64,000 bases of DNA from an uncultured Desulfomicrobiaceae bacterium (GCA_937989665.1 CALKRN010000016.1:1-64000), one strand, 5' to 3'. Shown: positions 45,943 through 55,227, numbered from the stretch's first letter. Translations and numbers: made by a program. The notes: a model not told the origin generated them from the sequence alone.

Positions 45943-47176
45943 GCGAGTTGCTGCTTGGCCCTTGCGCTTCGAGAAGGCGGGCTAGGAGCTCCTCGAAAAG
46001 GTGAACCATTTGACCATAGAGGCCGCCATAGCCGGGAAATGAGCCAAAAAGCTGGTGCCGGGTCGCTTGCAGCCCAGCCGAACCTGCGTATTCGGGGGAG
46101 CTTGGGGCAGAGGCCATGCTGTAGCGTTCGCGGATGAGGTAGGCTTTGGTTTCTTGGCATAACTTCAAGCATAACTTGAGGCAGAGGGCTCCGTGGTTTT
46201 CCCACCACTGGAGGCCATCTTGCGTGGGCCGTATGTCCATGGTGTATACTGTCATGGCCAGCAGGGTAGTGAGGTGAGCGGCTGGGATGCCGCGCCGCCA
46301 GCCAAGGAGCCACGGGGTGCGCCAGTTCAGGAGAAAATGGCGCTGTCCTAGTTCGATGAGCTCGAGCAGCGCAAGGCGCATCGTTTGGAGCTGGGGGTCG
46401 CTCCATTCCTGAGGAAGGATACGGAGATCCCATTGGGGGACTGTGGCCGCGGGGACGCCAAGAAGGGTCGCGAGGAGGGCGTTGGCCTCGCTGGAGGCGG
46501 GGCTCTCCAGGTGGGCATAGCTTAAAAGGACCGTGCCGGCGCCAAAAGGCATGGCAAGGATACAGGGGTCCTCCACAAGCCAGCGGGGATGGAGATTGAT
46601 GCCATAGAGGGCCTCCCAGGCTGGGATGTCTTCTTCGGCAAGATCCGCCAGGGGGAGATCCGCCACCCAAAAGTCTGGGCCTGGAGTTTTGTAGCGAGCC
46701 AGGACCTCCATCGGCGCATCAGGCGTTTGGAATTGCGATGGCCACCAAATGGGCAGCAAGGCCGTTGGCTTTGGAGCTCCAGCGAGGGTAATGTGGCAGG
46801 CCACATGCCCGCTACAATTAGGGAGACGCTGGGAGGCCGGTTTGCGCTGAAGGTGGCATAAATCAAGGAGCGGAGCGGTGGTCTGTCCCCGCAGCGCAAG
46901 GCCTGCCCCGCCACACAATCCAAGATAGCGACCGCCTTGGGCAACATACTGGCGGATGGCGCTCCGGCCGCGCTCTCCGAGGGCAGCCGCTTTATGACCT
47001 GCCCACCCTCCTGGGACTATAAGAAAGTCCGGAGGTCGCTGCTGGAGGACCCCGGCAGCGATGGCATGGCTTCGCACAAGCCAGGGAGAAAGGCCAAGGG
47101 CACGTAGCCCCCGCCAGGCCAGAAGGCCCCAAAGGTGGGATTCATCCCAAAGGAGAGCGATAGATGGGTTTAGCAT
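45776..47176 (-). CDS. BPL-N-type (biotin-protein ligase N-terminal-like) protein
   Basis: 466 residues. The N-terminal ~230 residues resemble the glutamine-amidotransferase-like fold of the BPL_N family: FLIVPGGWAGHK, YVAQGGRYLGLCGGAGLAL (nucleophile-elbow Cys), then VLLSYAHLESP. The rest is helical with no motif I know. The last ~55 residues lie antisense to the HD-domain gene and are compositionally poor, so the natural end may be earlier and a stop may have been lost. A 12-nt tandem duplication encodes CLKLCLKLC. It lies downstream of tmcA on the same strand. Function unknown. Confidence 0.7.
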   Translation of the reverse strand: MLNPSIALLWDESHLWGLLAWRGLRALGLSPWLVRSHAIAAGVLQQRPPDFLIVPGGWAGHKAAALGERGRSAIRQYVAQGGRYLGLCGGAGLALRGQTTAPLLDLCHLQRKPASQRLPNCSGHVACHITLAGAPKPTALLPIWWPSQFQTPDAPMEVLARYKTPGPDFWVADLPLADLAEEDIPAWEALYGINLHPRWLVEDPCILAMPFGAGTVLLSYAHLESPASSEANALLATLLGVPAATVPQWDLRILPQEWSDPQLQTMRLALLELIELGQRHFLLNWRTPWLLGWRRGIPAAHLTTLLAMTVYTMDIRPTQDGLQWWENHGALCLKLCLKLCQETKAYLIRERYSMASAPSSPEYAGSAGLQATRHQLFGSFPGYGGLYGQMVHLFEELLARLLEAQGPSSNSLRQRPPLCAKLQTVHRGPAGQEEARPAAEQDSHGQQTCDGWLDNGDLGSRPPERA

Positions 47177-47177
47177 G

Positions 47178-47216
47178 CCAAAGCCCCCGCTGGAGGTCCA
47201 TACGCAGGGGCTTTGG
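47178..47216 (-). terminator. Hairpin between tmcA and the BPL-N gene
   Basis: CCAAAGCCCC (47178-47187) and GGGGCTTTGG (47207-47216) are perfect 10-bp complements with a 19-nt loop, located 37 nt after the tmcA stop and ending one base before the BPL-N ATG. No T-run follows, so it may be a weak terminator, an mRNA-stabilising element or a translational block. Confidence 0.5.
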
Positions 47217-47253
47217 ATACCACTGGCCTCAAGGGCCTACAAGAATGTGCCTG

Positions 47254-47640
47254 CTACCGTCGATGGCATTGGCCACAAGCCAATGGTCCTTTCGCCTTGG
47301 TTGTATGGCATCCGGCACAGGCGGTATGATAGGCAACCCGCAACCCGGGCTGACGTCCTTGTCCTTGGAGCGTATGGCAGTCACTGCAGGCTTTATCCTC
47401 CGAGCTCTCGCCGGCCACCAGCTTGCCGTTGCGGTAGACGTGGTGGCAGATGGCACAATCGTCGAGGCCGGCTTTTTCGTTGTGGGTGTCGTGGTCAAAG
47501 AGGGCCACAGGCCGAGTCAATGTACCAAAGGCTTGAGTTTTAAGGACAGTGTCTTGGGTCCAGGCCGGGATAGCTCCAAGAACGGACAACGCCACGATGA
47601 ACGATGCACCGAGCAAGAACGAGAATCGACGTGGGGTCAT
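47254..47640 (-). CDS. tmcA: Tetraheme cytochrome c3 of the Tmc complex
   Basis: 128 residues with a Sec signal peptide (about 1-28). Four CxxCH motifs (CAICH, CSDCH, CAGCH, CGQCH) and upstream histidines (DHDTH, CHH) give the bis-His tetraheme pattern of cytochrome c3, and its place beside tmcB/C/D identifies it as the type II (acidic) cytochrome. It accepts electrons in the periplasm, from hydrogenase via type I c3, and passes them to the membrane complex. The ATG at 47640 uses a GGAGG overlapping the end of tmcB. It is the last gene of the tmc set here. Confidence 0.92.
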   Translation of the reverse strand: MTPRRFSFLLGASFIVALSVLGAIPAWTQDTVLKTQAFGTLTRPVALFDHDTHNEKAGLDDCAICHHVYRNGKLVAGESSEDKACSDCHTLQGQGRQPGLRVAYHTACAGCHTTKAKGPLACGQCHRR

Positions 47641-47644
47641 GCGT

Positions 47645-48958
47645 TTAGGCCTCCGGTTTTTCCATGCATTCATAGATGATTTCGCCCAAAAATTTGAGCT
47701 CCATGTCCAGTCCGTATTTGTGGATGATATCGTCAAGTCCTCCATGGCAATTATGGCATGGAGCAATGCAAAGTTTGACTCCCGTGGCTTTGAGCTGTTC
47801 TGCTTTGGCGCTATTGCTTTCTACACGGGCATTTTTAAAAGGCGGACCACAGTTGATAACCCCACCTCCTGCAGCACAGCACAGGTTATGTTCTCGGTTA
47901 GGATGCATCTCAACGAGGTTTTTGCAGAAAGCTCGAACGACTTCCCTGGCCTTTTCATGCAGGCCTCGACCACGCACGACGTTACACGGATCGTGGAACG
48001 TAACGGGTTCTTCGATTTGTTTGGCTACCTTGATGCGACCTTCGTTGAGGAGGTCCCAGTAAAATTCCAGGGCGTGGATGACGGGAATAGGAGGCATGCG
48101 CCAGCCAAGAACGCGATTGCCGGTATCGTAGACAGAGCGGAAGGCATGGCCACATTCTCCCATAACGATCTTTTTGACCCGCAGTCGAGCCGCGGTTTCG
48201 AAATGGGCCCGCTTGAGACGGGCCATGATTTCGCTATCCCCGGTGAACATGGCCATATCGGAATTGTCCCATCCTGGGGTGGCAGGCATGGTCCAGTTGA
48301 GGCCGGCCACATTCATGATGACTGCTGCCTGATAGATGAGCTGGGTGCGGAATTTTGGTTCAGGACCGATGACCGAATACATGATATCCGCCCCTTCTTT
48401 TTCCAAGGGGATACGTGCATTGGGAATCTCCTCCCGAATTTCATCTTCTTGCCAATGGAGGGCATCGATCCACTCGTCGTCTTTGACCCACATCTGGTTG
48501 AGCGTAGCAGAGTGAGAGTGGGCCGTATCTTGGATGTAAAGCGGTGTGAGTTCCAGCTTATGAACAATACGACGAACAAGTGACATCATATAGGCAATAT
48601 CAATGCCAAAAGGACAATATTGCACACAGCGACGACAGAGATTGCATTCAGTTTGGGCAATCTGCGTGGCTTGCTTCATGAATTCGACAGATACTTTGCC
48701 TTTATGTTTGAGCATAGGCCAGATCGTTTGCTTCACCTTGCCCACAGGAGCGTAGCTTGGGTCTTTATCTCGAGAGAGATAGAAATGGCAGGCTTCAGAG
48801 CACAACCCACAATGGACACAAGTTTCCACGTAGGCCATGAGGCGCGCTCCGGTTTCATTGCCGAGAACCGCGTTGATGGTGCGCTCGATGCGCTCAGGGG
48901 TGAGGGCCTCGGCCCCGCGCTCGATGCCTTCGTCTTTGATCCAGACTCGTTCTTTCAT
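47645..48958 (-). CDS. tmcB: Tmc complex Fe-S subunit (HdrD-like, CCG domains)
   Basis: 437 residues, cytoplasmic. Two [4Fe-4S] motifs near the N-terminus ([11 protein letters not shown] and [12 protein letters not shown]) are followed by two CCG domains: [22 protein letters not shown] and APCHNC. This is the architecture of HdrD and of HmcF, encoded 7 kb away. The catalytic-type Fe-S cluster of CCG domains suggests electron delivery to a cytoplasmic disulfide-type acceptor. The ATG at 48958 has AAGGAG upstream. It lies 14 nt after tmcC. Confidence 0.93.
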   Translation of the reverse strand: MKERVWIKDEGIERGAEALTPERIERTINAVLGNETGARLMAYVETCVHCGLCSEACHFYLSRDKDPSYAPVGKVKQTIWPMLKHKGKVSVEFMKQATQIAQTECNLCRRCVQYCPFGIDIAYMMSLVRRIVHKLELTPLYIQDTAHSHSATLNQMWVKDDEWIDALHWQEDEIREEIPNARIPLEKEGADIMYSVIGPEPKFRTQLIYQAAVIMNVAGLNWTMPATPGWDNSDMAMFTGDSEIMARLKRAHFETAARLRVKKIVMGECGHAFRSVYDTGNRVLGWRMPPIPVIHALEFYWDLLNEGRIKVAKQIEEPVTFHDPCNVVRGRGLHEKAREVVRAFCKNLVEMHPNREHNLCCAAGGGVINCGPPFKNARVESNSAKAEQLKATGVKLCIAPCHNCHGGLDDIIHKYGLDMELKFLGEIIYECMEKPEA

Positions 48959-48972
48959 GGAAAATTCTCCTT

Positions 48973-49632
48973 TTACCAATCTTTGACGTGGCGCACCATG
49001 CCAAATTCAGAACCAATATACCCACGGGTAAATGGTGCAAAAAGCATGTGGACGAGACGAGTGAACGGGATACTGATTAGTAGAATTTCTGCAGAAAGCA
49101 TATGCAGAATTGTCATGAGAAGGGGGTCTCCCCATTGATGGTAGGCGAGAATGCCAGTCAAAAACGGTGCAGCCACGAGCCCTAATAGGGCAAAATCCGT
49201 CCAATCAGTAACAAAAGCAACTTCTGGACGCACAATCCGACGTACACCAAAGAAGATACATGCACCAACGACCAAAAAAGCCATTACGTCGGCGAGGGCA
49301 TCTGGGATCGTGGGCCAGCTAAGGCCAAAACCTTCTTCAATCATGATGACATGGGCGGAGAGAAAAATCAAAATTACAAAAAAACCGATGTGAAAAAGAA
49401 AAGCGACTCCAGTGAAAATAGGGTGAAGACGCATATTGGTTGTATTCCATGGGATAGACCAATTAATTATTGACCGTAAGGCATATTTTAACGATATGTA
49501 AGAGAAAAGAACTTGCTCTTTTTGTTTTGCTAAAGAAAAGACTTGCCATAGTCGATATATACTTCCAAGTATAAGTACAGACCAAGCAATCCAAGCCAAT
49601 GGCCCAGAAACAAGTATGTAAATTCTTTCCAT
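48973..49632 (-). CDS. tmcC: Tmc complex cytochrome b subunit
   Basis: 219 residues with about five membrane helices. The sequence is clearly related to HmcE: both share FHIG, a GHV/AHVxMI segment, SWPT-P-LAD and a C-terminal FTxLxH. This is the NarI-type cytochrome b family; histidines in the helices are probable haem-b ligands. It connects periplasmic TmcA with cytoplasmic TmcB. The ATG at 49632 follows TAGGAGGCTTT. The gene is AT-rich compared with the window average. Confidence 0.9.
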   Translation of the reverse strand: MERIYILVSGPLAWIAWSVLILGSIYRLWQVFSLAKQKEQVLFSYISLKYALRSIINWSIPWNTTNMRLHPIFTGVAFLFHIGFFVILIFLSAHVIMIEEGFGLSWPTIPDALADVMAFLVVGACIFFGVRRIVRPEVAFVTDWTDFALLGLVAAPFLTGILAYHQWGDPLLMTILHMLSAEILLISIPFTRLVHMLFAPFTRGYIGSEFGMVRHVKDW

Positions 49633-49640
49633 AAAGCCTC

Positions 49641-50903
49641 CTATTTCAATATATTTGATACCTTTTCTACAATACGAATATATTTGTTGTCTATGATTCC
49701 ACGAATAAGGATGAGTGTTCCATCTTGATTGAATACTGGATTCCAACAATGAGAAAAATCTCTATTGTATGGAGCGCCATCGATGATAATAGTATATTTT
49801 TTTGATCGCTCGACCTTGCATGCAACATGTTCTCCGTTTGGAGAAAATACAGGTTTCCAGCACATATCGTAGTTATTTGGCCATATTTTATCATCCACAA
49901 TAATAGTCCAACGTTCGTTTTCCTTTCCAACGGCAGCAATTCGTTGGCCATTGGAGCTTAGGGTGAGATCGAGGAGCATGTCGCCAAAAGTATTTTTCCA
50001 TGAAATGCCATCTTTTGCCACGGTCCATCGTCCATATTGAGGACATACAATAGCAACAATATGGTTTCCATCTGGAGTGTAGCGCTGGTGCCACACCTGG
50101 AAGAAATGGGGCTTCCAAACAACTTGACCATCCACGGCAAGTCCCCATTTACCACCTAAACGCACTGGGGCAGCAATGGCATTGGTTTTAGGATGGAAAC
50201 AGGGTTCCCATACTTGAGCAAAAGTTTCGTTCCATGTGTTGCCGTTGCAGGCAATGGTATAATCGAATAGATTTAGCCGTACTTGGGCAGCGACATGCGT
50301 GCCATCAGGGCTGATAACTGGAGTCCAGACGTTAACAAAATTTCTGTCCCAAGCCTCTCCATCTACAGCAACAGAAAAGACACCTTGTTTGAATTTGAAA
50401 ATTTCTGCTTGTCCCAAAGGAATGGTTTGGACTGCAGCGGCAGTATGAGAACCGTCAGTACTGAGGACAAAGTTGTTTGCATTGATGAAGAGATTCGGCC
50501 AAATTTCTCCATCTTTGATCATCCCATACTGCATGGAATCGCTCACGCAGCAAGCAATGACGGAACCATCTTGGGAGAAGAGCGTATTCCACACAAAGCC
50601 ATATCCCTCCTCCCAAGGTTCACCGTCGATGCATAACTTCCAGTCTCCGTCATTGACGAGTGCGGTGAGTCTGCCATCTGGGCTATAACGCAGGTACCAC
50701 ACTCGATCGAATTGGTTTGGCCACAGTTCGTCGTTCACTTGGACGGTGAAGGTCTCATCCTGGGTGCGTACAATAGCAGCAATTTGTTCTCCATCTGGAC
50801 TTGCTTCATTTTCCTCGCGCCATGCGATCTCGTCATTGTTTACAGCAAGATCGAAGACCGTTTTCGACCCAATGCTCCAATCCCATTGTGCTTGTGGTGT
50901 CAT
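49641..50903 (-). CDS. tmcD: Tmc complex tryptophan-rich beta-propeller-like subunit
   Basis: 420 residues starting at the ATG at 50903 (MTPQAQWDWSIGSKTVFD) with AAGGAGATTGGC before it; a longer reading to 51140 lacks a ribosome site and its extra residues look non-coding. The body is built of about nine repeats of roughly 40-45 residues of the form (V/I)DGxxW..xFxxVWxPxFSPDGxxxAA, rich in Trp, suggesting a soluble propeller. This matches TmcD, described as a Trp-rich cytoplasmic protein of the Tmc complex. Role unknown, possibly scaffolding. It is the first tmc gene here, facing hmcA. Confidence 0.88.
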   Translation of the reverse strand: MTPQAQWDWSIGSKTVFDLAVNNDEIAWREENEASPDGEQIAAIVRTQDETFTVQVNDELWPNQFDRVWYLRYSPDGRLTALVNDGDWKLCIDGEPWEEGYGFVWNTLFSQDGSVIACCVSDSMQYGMIKDGEIWPNLFINANNFVLSTDGSHTAAAVQTIPLGQAEIFKFKQGVFSVAVDGEAWDRNFVNVWTPVISPDGTHVAAQVRLNLFDYTIACNGNTWNETFAQVWEPCFHPKTNAIAAPVRLGGKWGLAVDGQVVWKPHFFQVWHQRYTPDGNHIVAIVCPQYGRWTVAKDGISWKNTFGDMLLDLTLSSNGQRIAAVGKENERWTIIVDDKIWPNNYDMCWKPVFSPNGEHVACKVERSKKYTIIIDGAPYNRDFSHCWNPVFNQDGTLILIRGIIDNKYIRIVEKVSNILK

Positions 50904-51409
50904 GCCAATCTCCTTGTTTTGGATGTCGGCTCGCAAAATGTGTTCGGATCTCCAGGATATTTTTAGTATGGGAAACCCGATGATTGTTCGGGCGGATATC
51001 CTGAAAATTTTGGCCTGTAAATAGATTTGACGAATCAGATTGATTTGGTCGATAACTATTTTGAATTTTTTAATCTGTTTTTCATATGGTAAGTGTAGCA
51101 TGTTAGTTCTTTTTTTTGTGCTTTTTATATCATGCTTCATGCGTAAAAAATATAATTCAAAAGTACTCTAATATAAAAATCAGAGTGTTATTTCAGCAGG
51201 ATCCTGGGGCTTGTGAAAGAATGGATTTGCTCTTGACGGGTAGGGCGCAATTCTATACCAACCGGGTCGGAAAAAATCATGCCCCACGGATTTGAGAAGA
51301 AAGTGGGGATGAGGATGTTTGTTTTTTGCGGGTTAGGCTGGGCCTTGGATGTCCGAGGCCAAGGTTGCCGGATTGTTCCGGGGAGGATTTTCAACAAAGG
51401 ATTGTGCCC
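50904..51409. promoter_or_regulatory. Divergent tmcD/hmcA regulatory region
   Basis: A 506-bp gene-free region. The centre (about 51061-51180) is strikingly AT-rich with T-runs and TATA-like stretches. It must contain the start signals for both respiratory operons and probably the site for the Rrf2-type regulator encoded at the end of the hmc operon. I find one plausible rightward promoter (51233-51259) and a weaker TTGACG/GATAAC pair at 51027-51056; no clear leftward promoter stands out. No obvious long palindrome is visible by eye. Confidence 0.6.
51233..51259 (+). promoter_or_regulatory. Candidate hmc promoter
   Basis: TTGACG (51233-51238) and TATACC (51254-51259) lie 15 nt apart, about 150 nt before the hmcA start. 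The spacing is shorter than optimal, as expected if an activator or regulator is involved. Confidence 0.35.
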
Positions 51410-52954
51410 ATGGAGAAGGGAAGACCAATGCGATGGGTCGGCATCCTGTGCCTGAGTTTGGGGGTTGCCGGATTTGGTTTCAACGCCCTGGGGAGCAAAC
51501 AGGAGCGCGCCCCTGAACCAGGAGGGGCAGGGCTCATTGTCATCGACACCCTTGCTGCATCTGGCAAGCTCTCCTACCCAGTGGTGCGCTTCGATCATGA
51601 CAAGCACTCCAAAGCGCTGGAGAACAAATGTGACTCCTGTCATGCCATCGCCGAAGGCAGCAAGGTGACACCGCTTTTTAAGCGTCAAGGGCAGGAAGAA
51701 CCGGAGCGTATCAAAGCCATCTACCACGACAACTGTATCGGTTGCCATCAGCAAACGGTACAGACAGGTAAAAAGAGTGGTCCTGGCAGTGGGGAATGCC
51801 GCACTTGTCATGCTGGACCCCAGCCTTCAGTACGCGAGGTAATCCCGTTTGATAAGTCGCTGCACTACCGGCATGCCTCGTCCAAGATGGTCCAGCCTGC
51901 GCCAGGGCAGCGTGACAATTGCTCCAAGTGCCACGCGCAGGATACGCCCGAGAAGCGAAACCTTTCGTTTGCCAAGGATAAGGCGGAGGCCCATACGAAG
52001 TGCCTTGCCTGCCACTTGGAAGTCACCAAGGCCAAACAGCCATCGGGGCCGATGGAATGCGCTGGATGTCATGACGCGGCCAAGCGTGCTACCTACAAGG
52101 TCGTGCCTGATGTGCCTCGTTTGGAAGCCGGGCAGTCGGCGGCGATGCTCCTCATTGCGCCAGTATCCAAGTCCGCCACACCTCAAAATACGCGTCGTTC
52201 CGTAGTCCCCTTTGACCACAAAGGCCATGAAGCGAAAGTCGATCGCTGTTCGGCATGCCATCACGATGCGCGTGCGTATGGCGTTCCTGCTTGCACGCAG
52301 TGTCATACAGCTGGCGGGACGAAGGACGGTAAGTTTATTACCATCGAGCAGGCTATGCATCGTCCTCGGGCTATGGAGAGCTGTATCGGCTGTCACAATG
52401 CGAAAAAGGCAACTCCACAGTGTGCTGGTTGTCATGAATTTTTAGGGCGAACTACAAAGAGTCAGGAAGGAGCATGTGCTAAGTGCCATGTAGAGGTCCA
52501 GCTTTCTGATGGTATAGAACAAAACAAGGCGGCTCGTGAGGCGCTTGCCCGGGAACTTTTCGATGCTATGCCGAAAAAAGATACAGTTATCCGCATCAAC
52601 GAGATCCCGGAAGTTGTGGAGATTGGTATCCTGTCCAAGGAATACCAGCCGAGTAAATTCCCGCACCGCAAAATTGTGCAAAAGATTGCCGCTGGCATGG
52701 AAAACAGCACCTTGGCGACGTACTTCCACAGTTCACCCAATGCCATGTGTGTTGGATGCCACCATAATGCACCGGCATCTGCCAATCCTCCGGCTTGTGC
52801 AACCTGTCATAGTAAAGAGTTCCAGGACGTTGATGGGACGAAACCGTCGTTGAAGACGGCCTATCACCAGCAGTGCATGGGGTGCCATCAACAGATGGGT
52901 ATCCAAAAGCCAGCGGACACGGCTTGTATCGAGTGTCACGCCAAGAAAGAGTAA
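51410..52954 (+). CDS. hmcA: High-molecular-mass multihaem cytochrome c HmcA
   Basis: 514 residues from the ATG at 51410 (MEKGRPMRWVG, AAAGGA upstream); the ATG at 51428 is an alternative. A signal peptide covers about residues 5-27. I count 15 CxxCH haem motifs, grouped 3, 3, 4, 1 and 4 in cytochrome c3-like domains; the Desulfovibrio protein is known to carry 16. It is a periplasmic electron-transfer protein that takes electrons from type I cytochrome c3 and hydrogenases and passes them to the Hmc membrane subunits encoded next. Confidence 0.93.
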   Translation: MEKGRPMRWVGILCLSLGVAGFGFNALGSKQERAPEPGGAGLIVIDTLAASGKLSYPVVRFDHDKHSKALENKCDSCHAIAEGSKVTPLFKRQGQEEPERIKAIYHDNCIGCHQQTVQTGKKSGPGSGECRTCHAGPQPSVREVIPFDKSLHYRHASSKMVQPAPGQRDNCSKCHAQDTPEKRNLSFAKDKAEAHTKCLACHLEVTKAKQPSGPMECAGCHDAAKRATYKVVPDVPRLEAGQSAAMLLIAPVSKSATPQNTRRSVVPFDHKGHEAKVDRCSACHHDARAYGVPACTQCHTAGGTKDGKFITIEQAMHRPRAMESCIGCHNAKKATPQCAGCHEFLGRTTKSQEGACAKCHVEVQLSDGIEQNKAAREALARELFDAMPKKDTVIRINEIPEVVEIGILSKEYQPSKFPHRKIVQKIAAGMENSTLATYFHSSPNAMCVGCHHNAPASANPPACATCHSKEFQDVDGTKPSLKTAYHQQCMGCHQQMGIQKPADTACIECHAKKE

Positions 52955-52982
52955 CCCCAAGGGCGAAAGGAGCGAGAGCACC

Positions 52983-54038
52983 ATGAAACGGAGAACATTC
53001 ATTGGCATGCTGACTGGAGCCGGGGCTTCTTTGCTCGCGGGCTCGGCGACTGCCGGTGGAACACATCATTTTACTGGATATCCCGATAGTTACGGCGTTC
53101 TTTTTGACAGCACGAAGTGTATTGGGTGCCGAAAATGTGAGGCTGCATGTAATGCGGTGAATGAACTACCTAAGCCGCAGCTCCCTTTTGATGACCTTTC
53201 CGTGTTGGAAAATCGACGCCGTACCCATCATGATACGTATACAGTAGTGAATAAATATGAATATGATGGCAAACCAGTATTTCGAAAAATTCAATGCAAT
53301 CATTGTCAAGAACCTGCCTGTGCTTCTGCGTGTTTTGTTGGTGCATTTAAAAAAGAGCCAACTGGTGCGGTTAGCTATGATGCATCTCGTTGTGTTGGCT
53401 GTCGGTACTGTATGATTGCTTGTCCTTTTGAGATCCCAACCTATGAATATCACGATCCTATAACACCGCGGGTTCGCAAATGTACTTTCTGTCAGCCGCG
53501 TATTCTTGAAGGGAAATTGCCTGGATGTGTAGAATCGTGTCCAAAAGGAGCGCTTGTCTTTGGCCGTCGTGACGAGCTCCTTCGCATTGCTCGGGAGCGT
53601 ATCCGGAAGCATCCGGAGCGCTATGTGAATCATATCTATGGGGAACAAGAGATGGGAGGGACGAATTGGCTCTACATCTCTGGTGTGCCGTTTGAGGCCA
53701 TCGGCATGCGAGAAGATCTTGGCATTACTCCGGCACCTCAGCTGACAACCGGCGCGCTCTCGGTCGTCCCGGCGGTGGTGGGGCTATGGCCGCTGTTTCT
53801 GACTGGGGCCTATGCCATCACGAAACGGAAGGAGCAAATTGCTGCCGAAGAGCGAGAGCAGACAGTGCACCGCGCCGTGGCGGAAGCCGAGGCTGAAGCT
53901 GCTAAAAAACTGGCTGCTGCCCTGGAAAAGGCGGAGCGGGACAAGCAGGCGGCGATTGATCGAGAAGTGAAAAAGGCGCTCAAAGAAGCAGAAGAAGCCC
54001 GCAAAAAGGCTGAGGCTGCATCGGAAGGCGAGGAGTAA
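52983..54038 (+). CDS. hmcB: Hmc complex four-cluster ferredoxin-like subunit
   Basis: 351 residues. The N-terminus KRRTFIGML with a hydrophobic stretch is a Tat-type signal. Four [4Fe-4S] sites follow: CIGCRKCEAAC, CNHCQEPACASAC, CVGCRYCMIAC and CTFC...CVESC, the DmsB/NrfC arrangement. A membrane helix near residue 260 (VPAVVGLWPLFLTGAYAI) and then a highly charged ~70-residue coiled-coil tail rich in Ala, Glu and Lys complete the protein. It links HmcA to the NrfD-like HmcC. AAAGGAGCG lies upstream of the ATG. Confidence 0.92.
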   Translation: MKRRTFIGMLTGAGASLLAGSATAGGTHHFTGYPDSYGVLFDSTKCIGCRKCEAACNAVNELPKPQLPFDDLSVLENRRRTHHDTYTVVNKYEYDGKPVFRKIQCNHCQEPACASACFVGAFKKEPTGAVSYDASRCVGCRYCMIACPFEIPTYEYHDPITPRVRKCTFCQPRILEGKLPGCVESCPKGALVFGRRDELLRIARERIRKHPERYVNHIYGEQEMGGTNWLYISGVPFEAIGMREDLGITPAPQLTTGALSVVPAVVGLWPLFLTGAYAITKRKEQIAAEEREQTVHRAVAEAEAEAAKKLAAALEKAERDKQAAIDREVKKALKEAEEARKKAEAASEGEE

Positions 54039-54047
54039 GGAGGGCGT

Positions 54048-55217
54048 ATGGCGCATGTTGGAGCACCGAGCACGAAATTTTGGACGCCAGCTAATATCCT
54101 GACCGCCATCATTTTGGTGGTAGGAATTGTGCTGACTGTGAAGCGTTTTACTATGGGGATTGGATCGGTTTCGAACCTTTCTGATGACAATCCTTGGGGC
54201 ATTTGGATCGGCTTTGACCTTCTCTGTGGTGTGGCCCTTGCGGCGGGTGGGTATACAACAACGGCAGCAGTTTATCTGTTTGGAATGAAGAAGTTTCACT
54301 CCGCAGTCCGTCCCGCCATCACCACGGCCTTTTTGGGCTACGCCTTCGTGGTCTTTGCGCTCCTCTATGACTTGGGCCGCTACTACCGGCTCCCGTATCC
54401 GCTAACGATTTATCCTGGACCCACCTCCTTTCTTTTTGAAGTCGGTCTGTGTGTCGCACTCTATTTGACTGTTTTGGCCATTGAATTCTCTCCCTTTTTG
54501 TGGGAGGTGATTGGTTGGGCCAAAATCCGTCATTTGGTTCATAAGCTGACATTGGCATTGACCATCTTTGGTGTCATCCTTTCCACTTTACATCAATCTT
54601 CCTTAGGTGGGCTTTATCTCATCGCGCCATCTAAGCTTCATCCGTTATGGTACTCTATCTATCTGCCGCTCTTTTTCTTTATTTCGAGTATCCCTGCTGG
54701 TCTTTCCATGGTTATTTTAGAAGGTTCATTGTCGCACAAGTATCTTGCTCATAAAATGGATGATGAACACCATCATGGATTCTCTCATGTGGTGCTAGGT
54801 TTCTCCAAAGCAGCTTCTGTGGTACTCTTTGCATATTTTTGCATGAAGTGGATCGGTGTGGCTATGGACAATAACTGGAGTCATCTGAGCACTGGATGGG
54901 GATGGTGGTTTTTAGTGGAAGTCCTCGGCTTTGTTCTGCTGCCGTGCCTCCTCTATGCCATGGCTGCACGTGAGAAGAACGAACGCCTCGCTTTTTGGGC
55001 TTCGGTCATGACGGTGGCAGGTATCATCCTCAATCGCCTCAATGTCTCCATTATTGCTTTCAATTGGCGCTTGCCTGCAGAGGCCCGGTATTTCCCCTCA
55101 GTGGAGGAATTTCTCATCACGGTATTTATCGTAACGCTGGAAATCACGATTTTGCGTATTTGCCTCAACAAGCTCCCGATTTTATACCAGCATCCCCAAT
55201 TCCGGGATGCCCACTAG
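54048..55217 (+). CDS. hmcC: Hmc complex NrfD/PsrC-like membrane subunit
   Basis: 389 residues with about ten membrane helices, the NrfD/PolSulR family fold. Typical sequence: NPWGIWIGFDLLCGVALAAGG near residue 45 and LHQSSLGGLYL around residue 180. It is the quinone-interacting type of subunit that partners the four-cluster ferredoxin HmcB. TAAGGAGGGCGT precedes the ATG, 9 nt after hmcB. Confidence 0.93.
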   Translation: MAHVGAPSTKFWTPANILTAIILVVGIVLTVKRFTMGIGSVSNLSDDNPWGIWIGFDLLCGVALAAGGYTTTAAVYLFGMKKFHSAVRPAITTAFLGYAFVVFALLYDLGRYYRLPYPLTIYPGPTSFLFEVGLCVALYLTVLAIEFSPFLWEVIGWAKIRHLVHKLTLALTIFGVILSTLHQSSLGGLYLIAPSKLHPLWYSIYLPLFFFISSIPAGLSMVILEGSLSHKYLAHKMDDEHHHGFSHVVLGFSKAASVVLFAYFCMKWIGVAMDNNWSHLSTGWGWWFLVEVLGFVLLPCLLYAMAAREKNERLAFWASVMTVAGIILNRLNVSIIAFNWRLPAEARYFPSVEEFLITVFIVTLEITILRICLNKLPILYQHPQFRDAH

Positions 55218-55227
55218 GAGGTTCGCG

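Noticed and set aside
47549-48583. A 344-codon plus-strand open frame opposite tmcB
   Set aside because: Antisense to the well-supported Fe-S subunit with its cysteine motifs; no ribosome site or family match.
50904-51140. N-terminal extension of TmcD to 51140
   Set aside because: No ribosome site at the upstream ATG, AT-rich non-coding composition, and an excellent ribosome site in front of the ATG at 50903.
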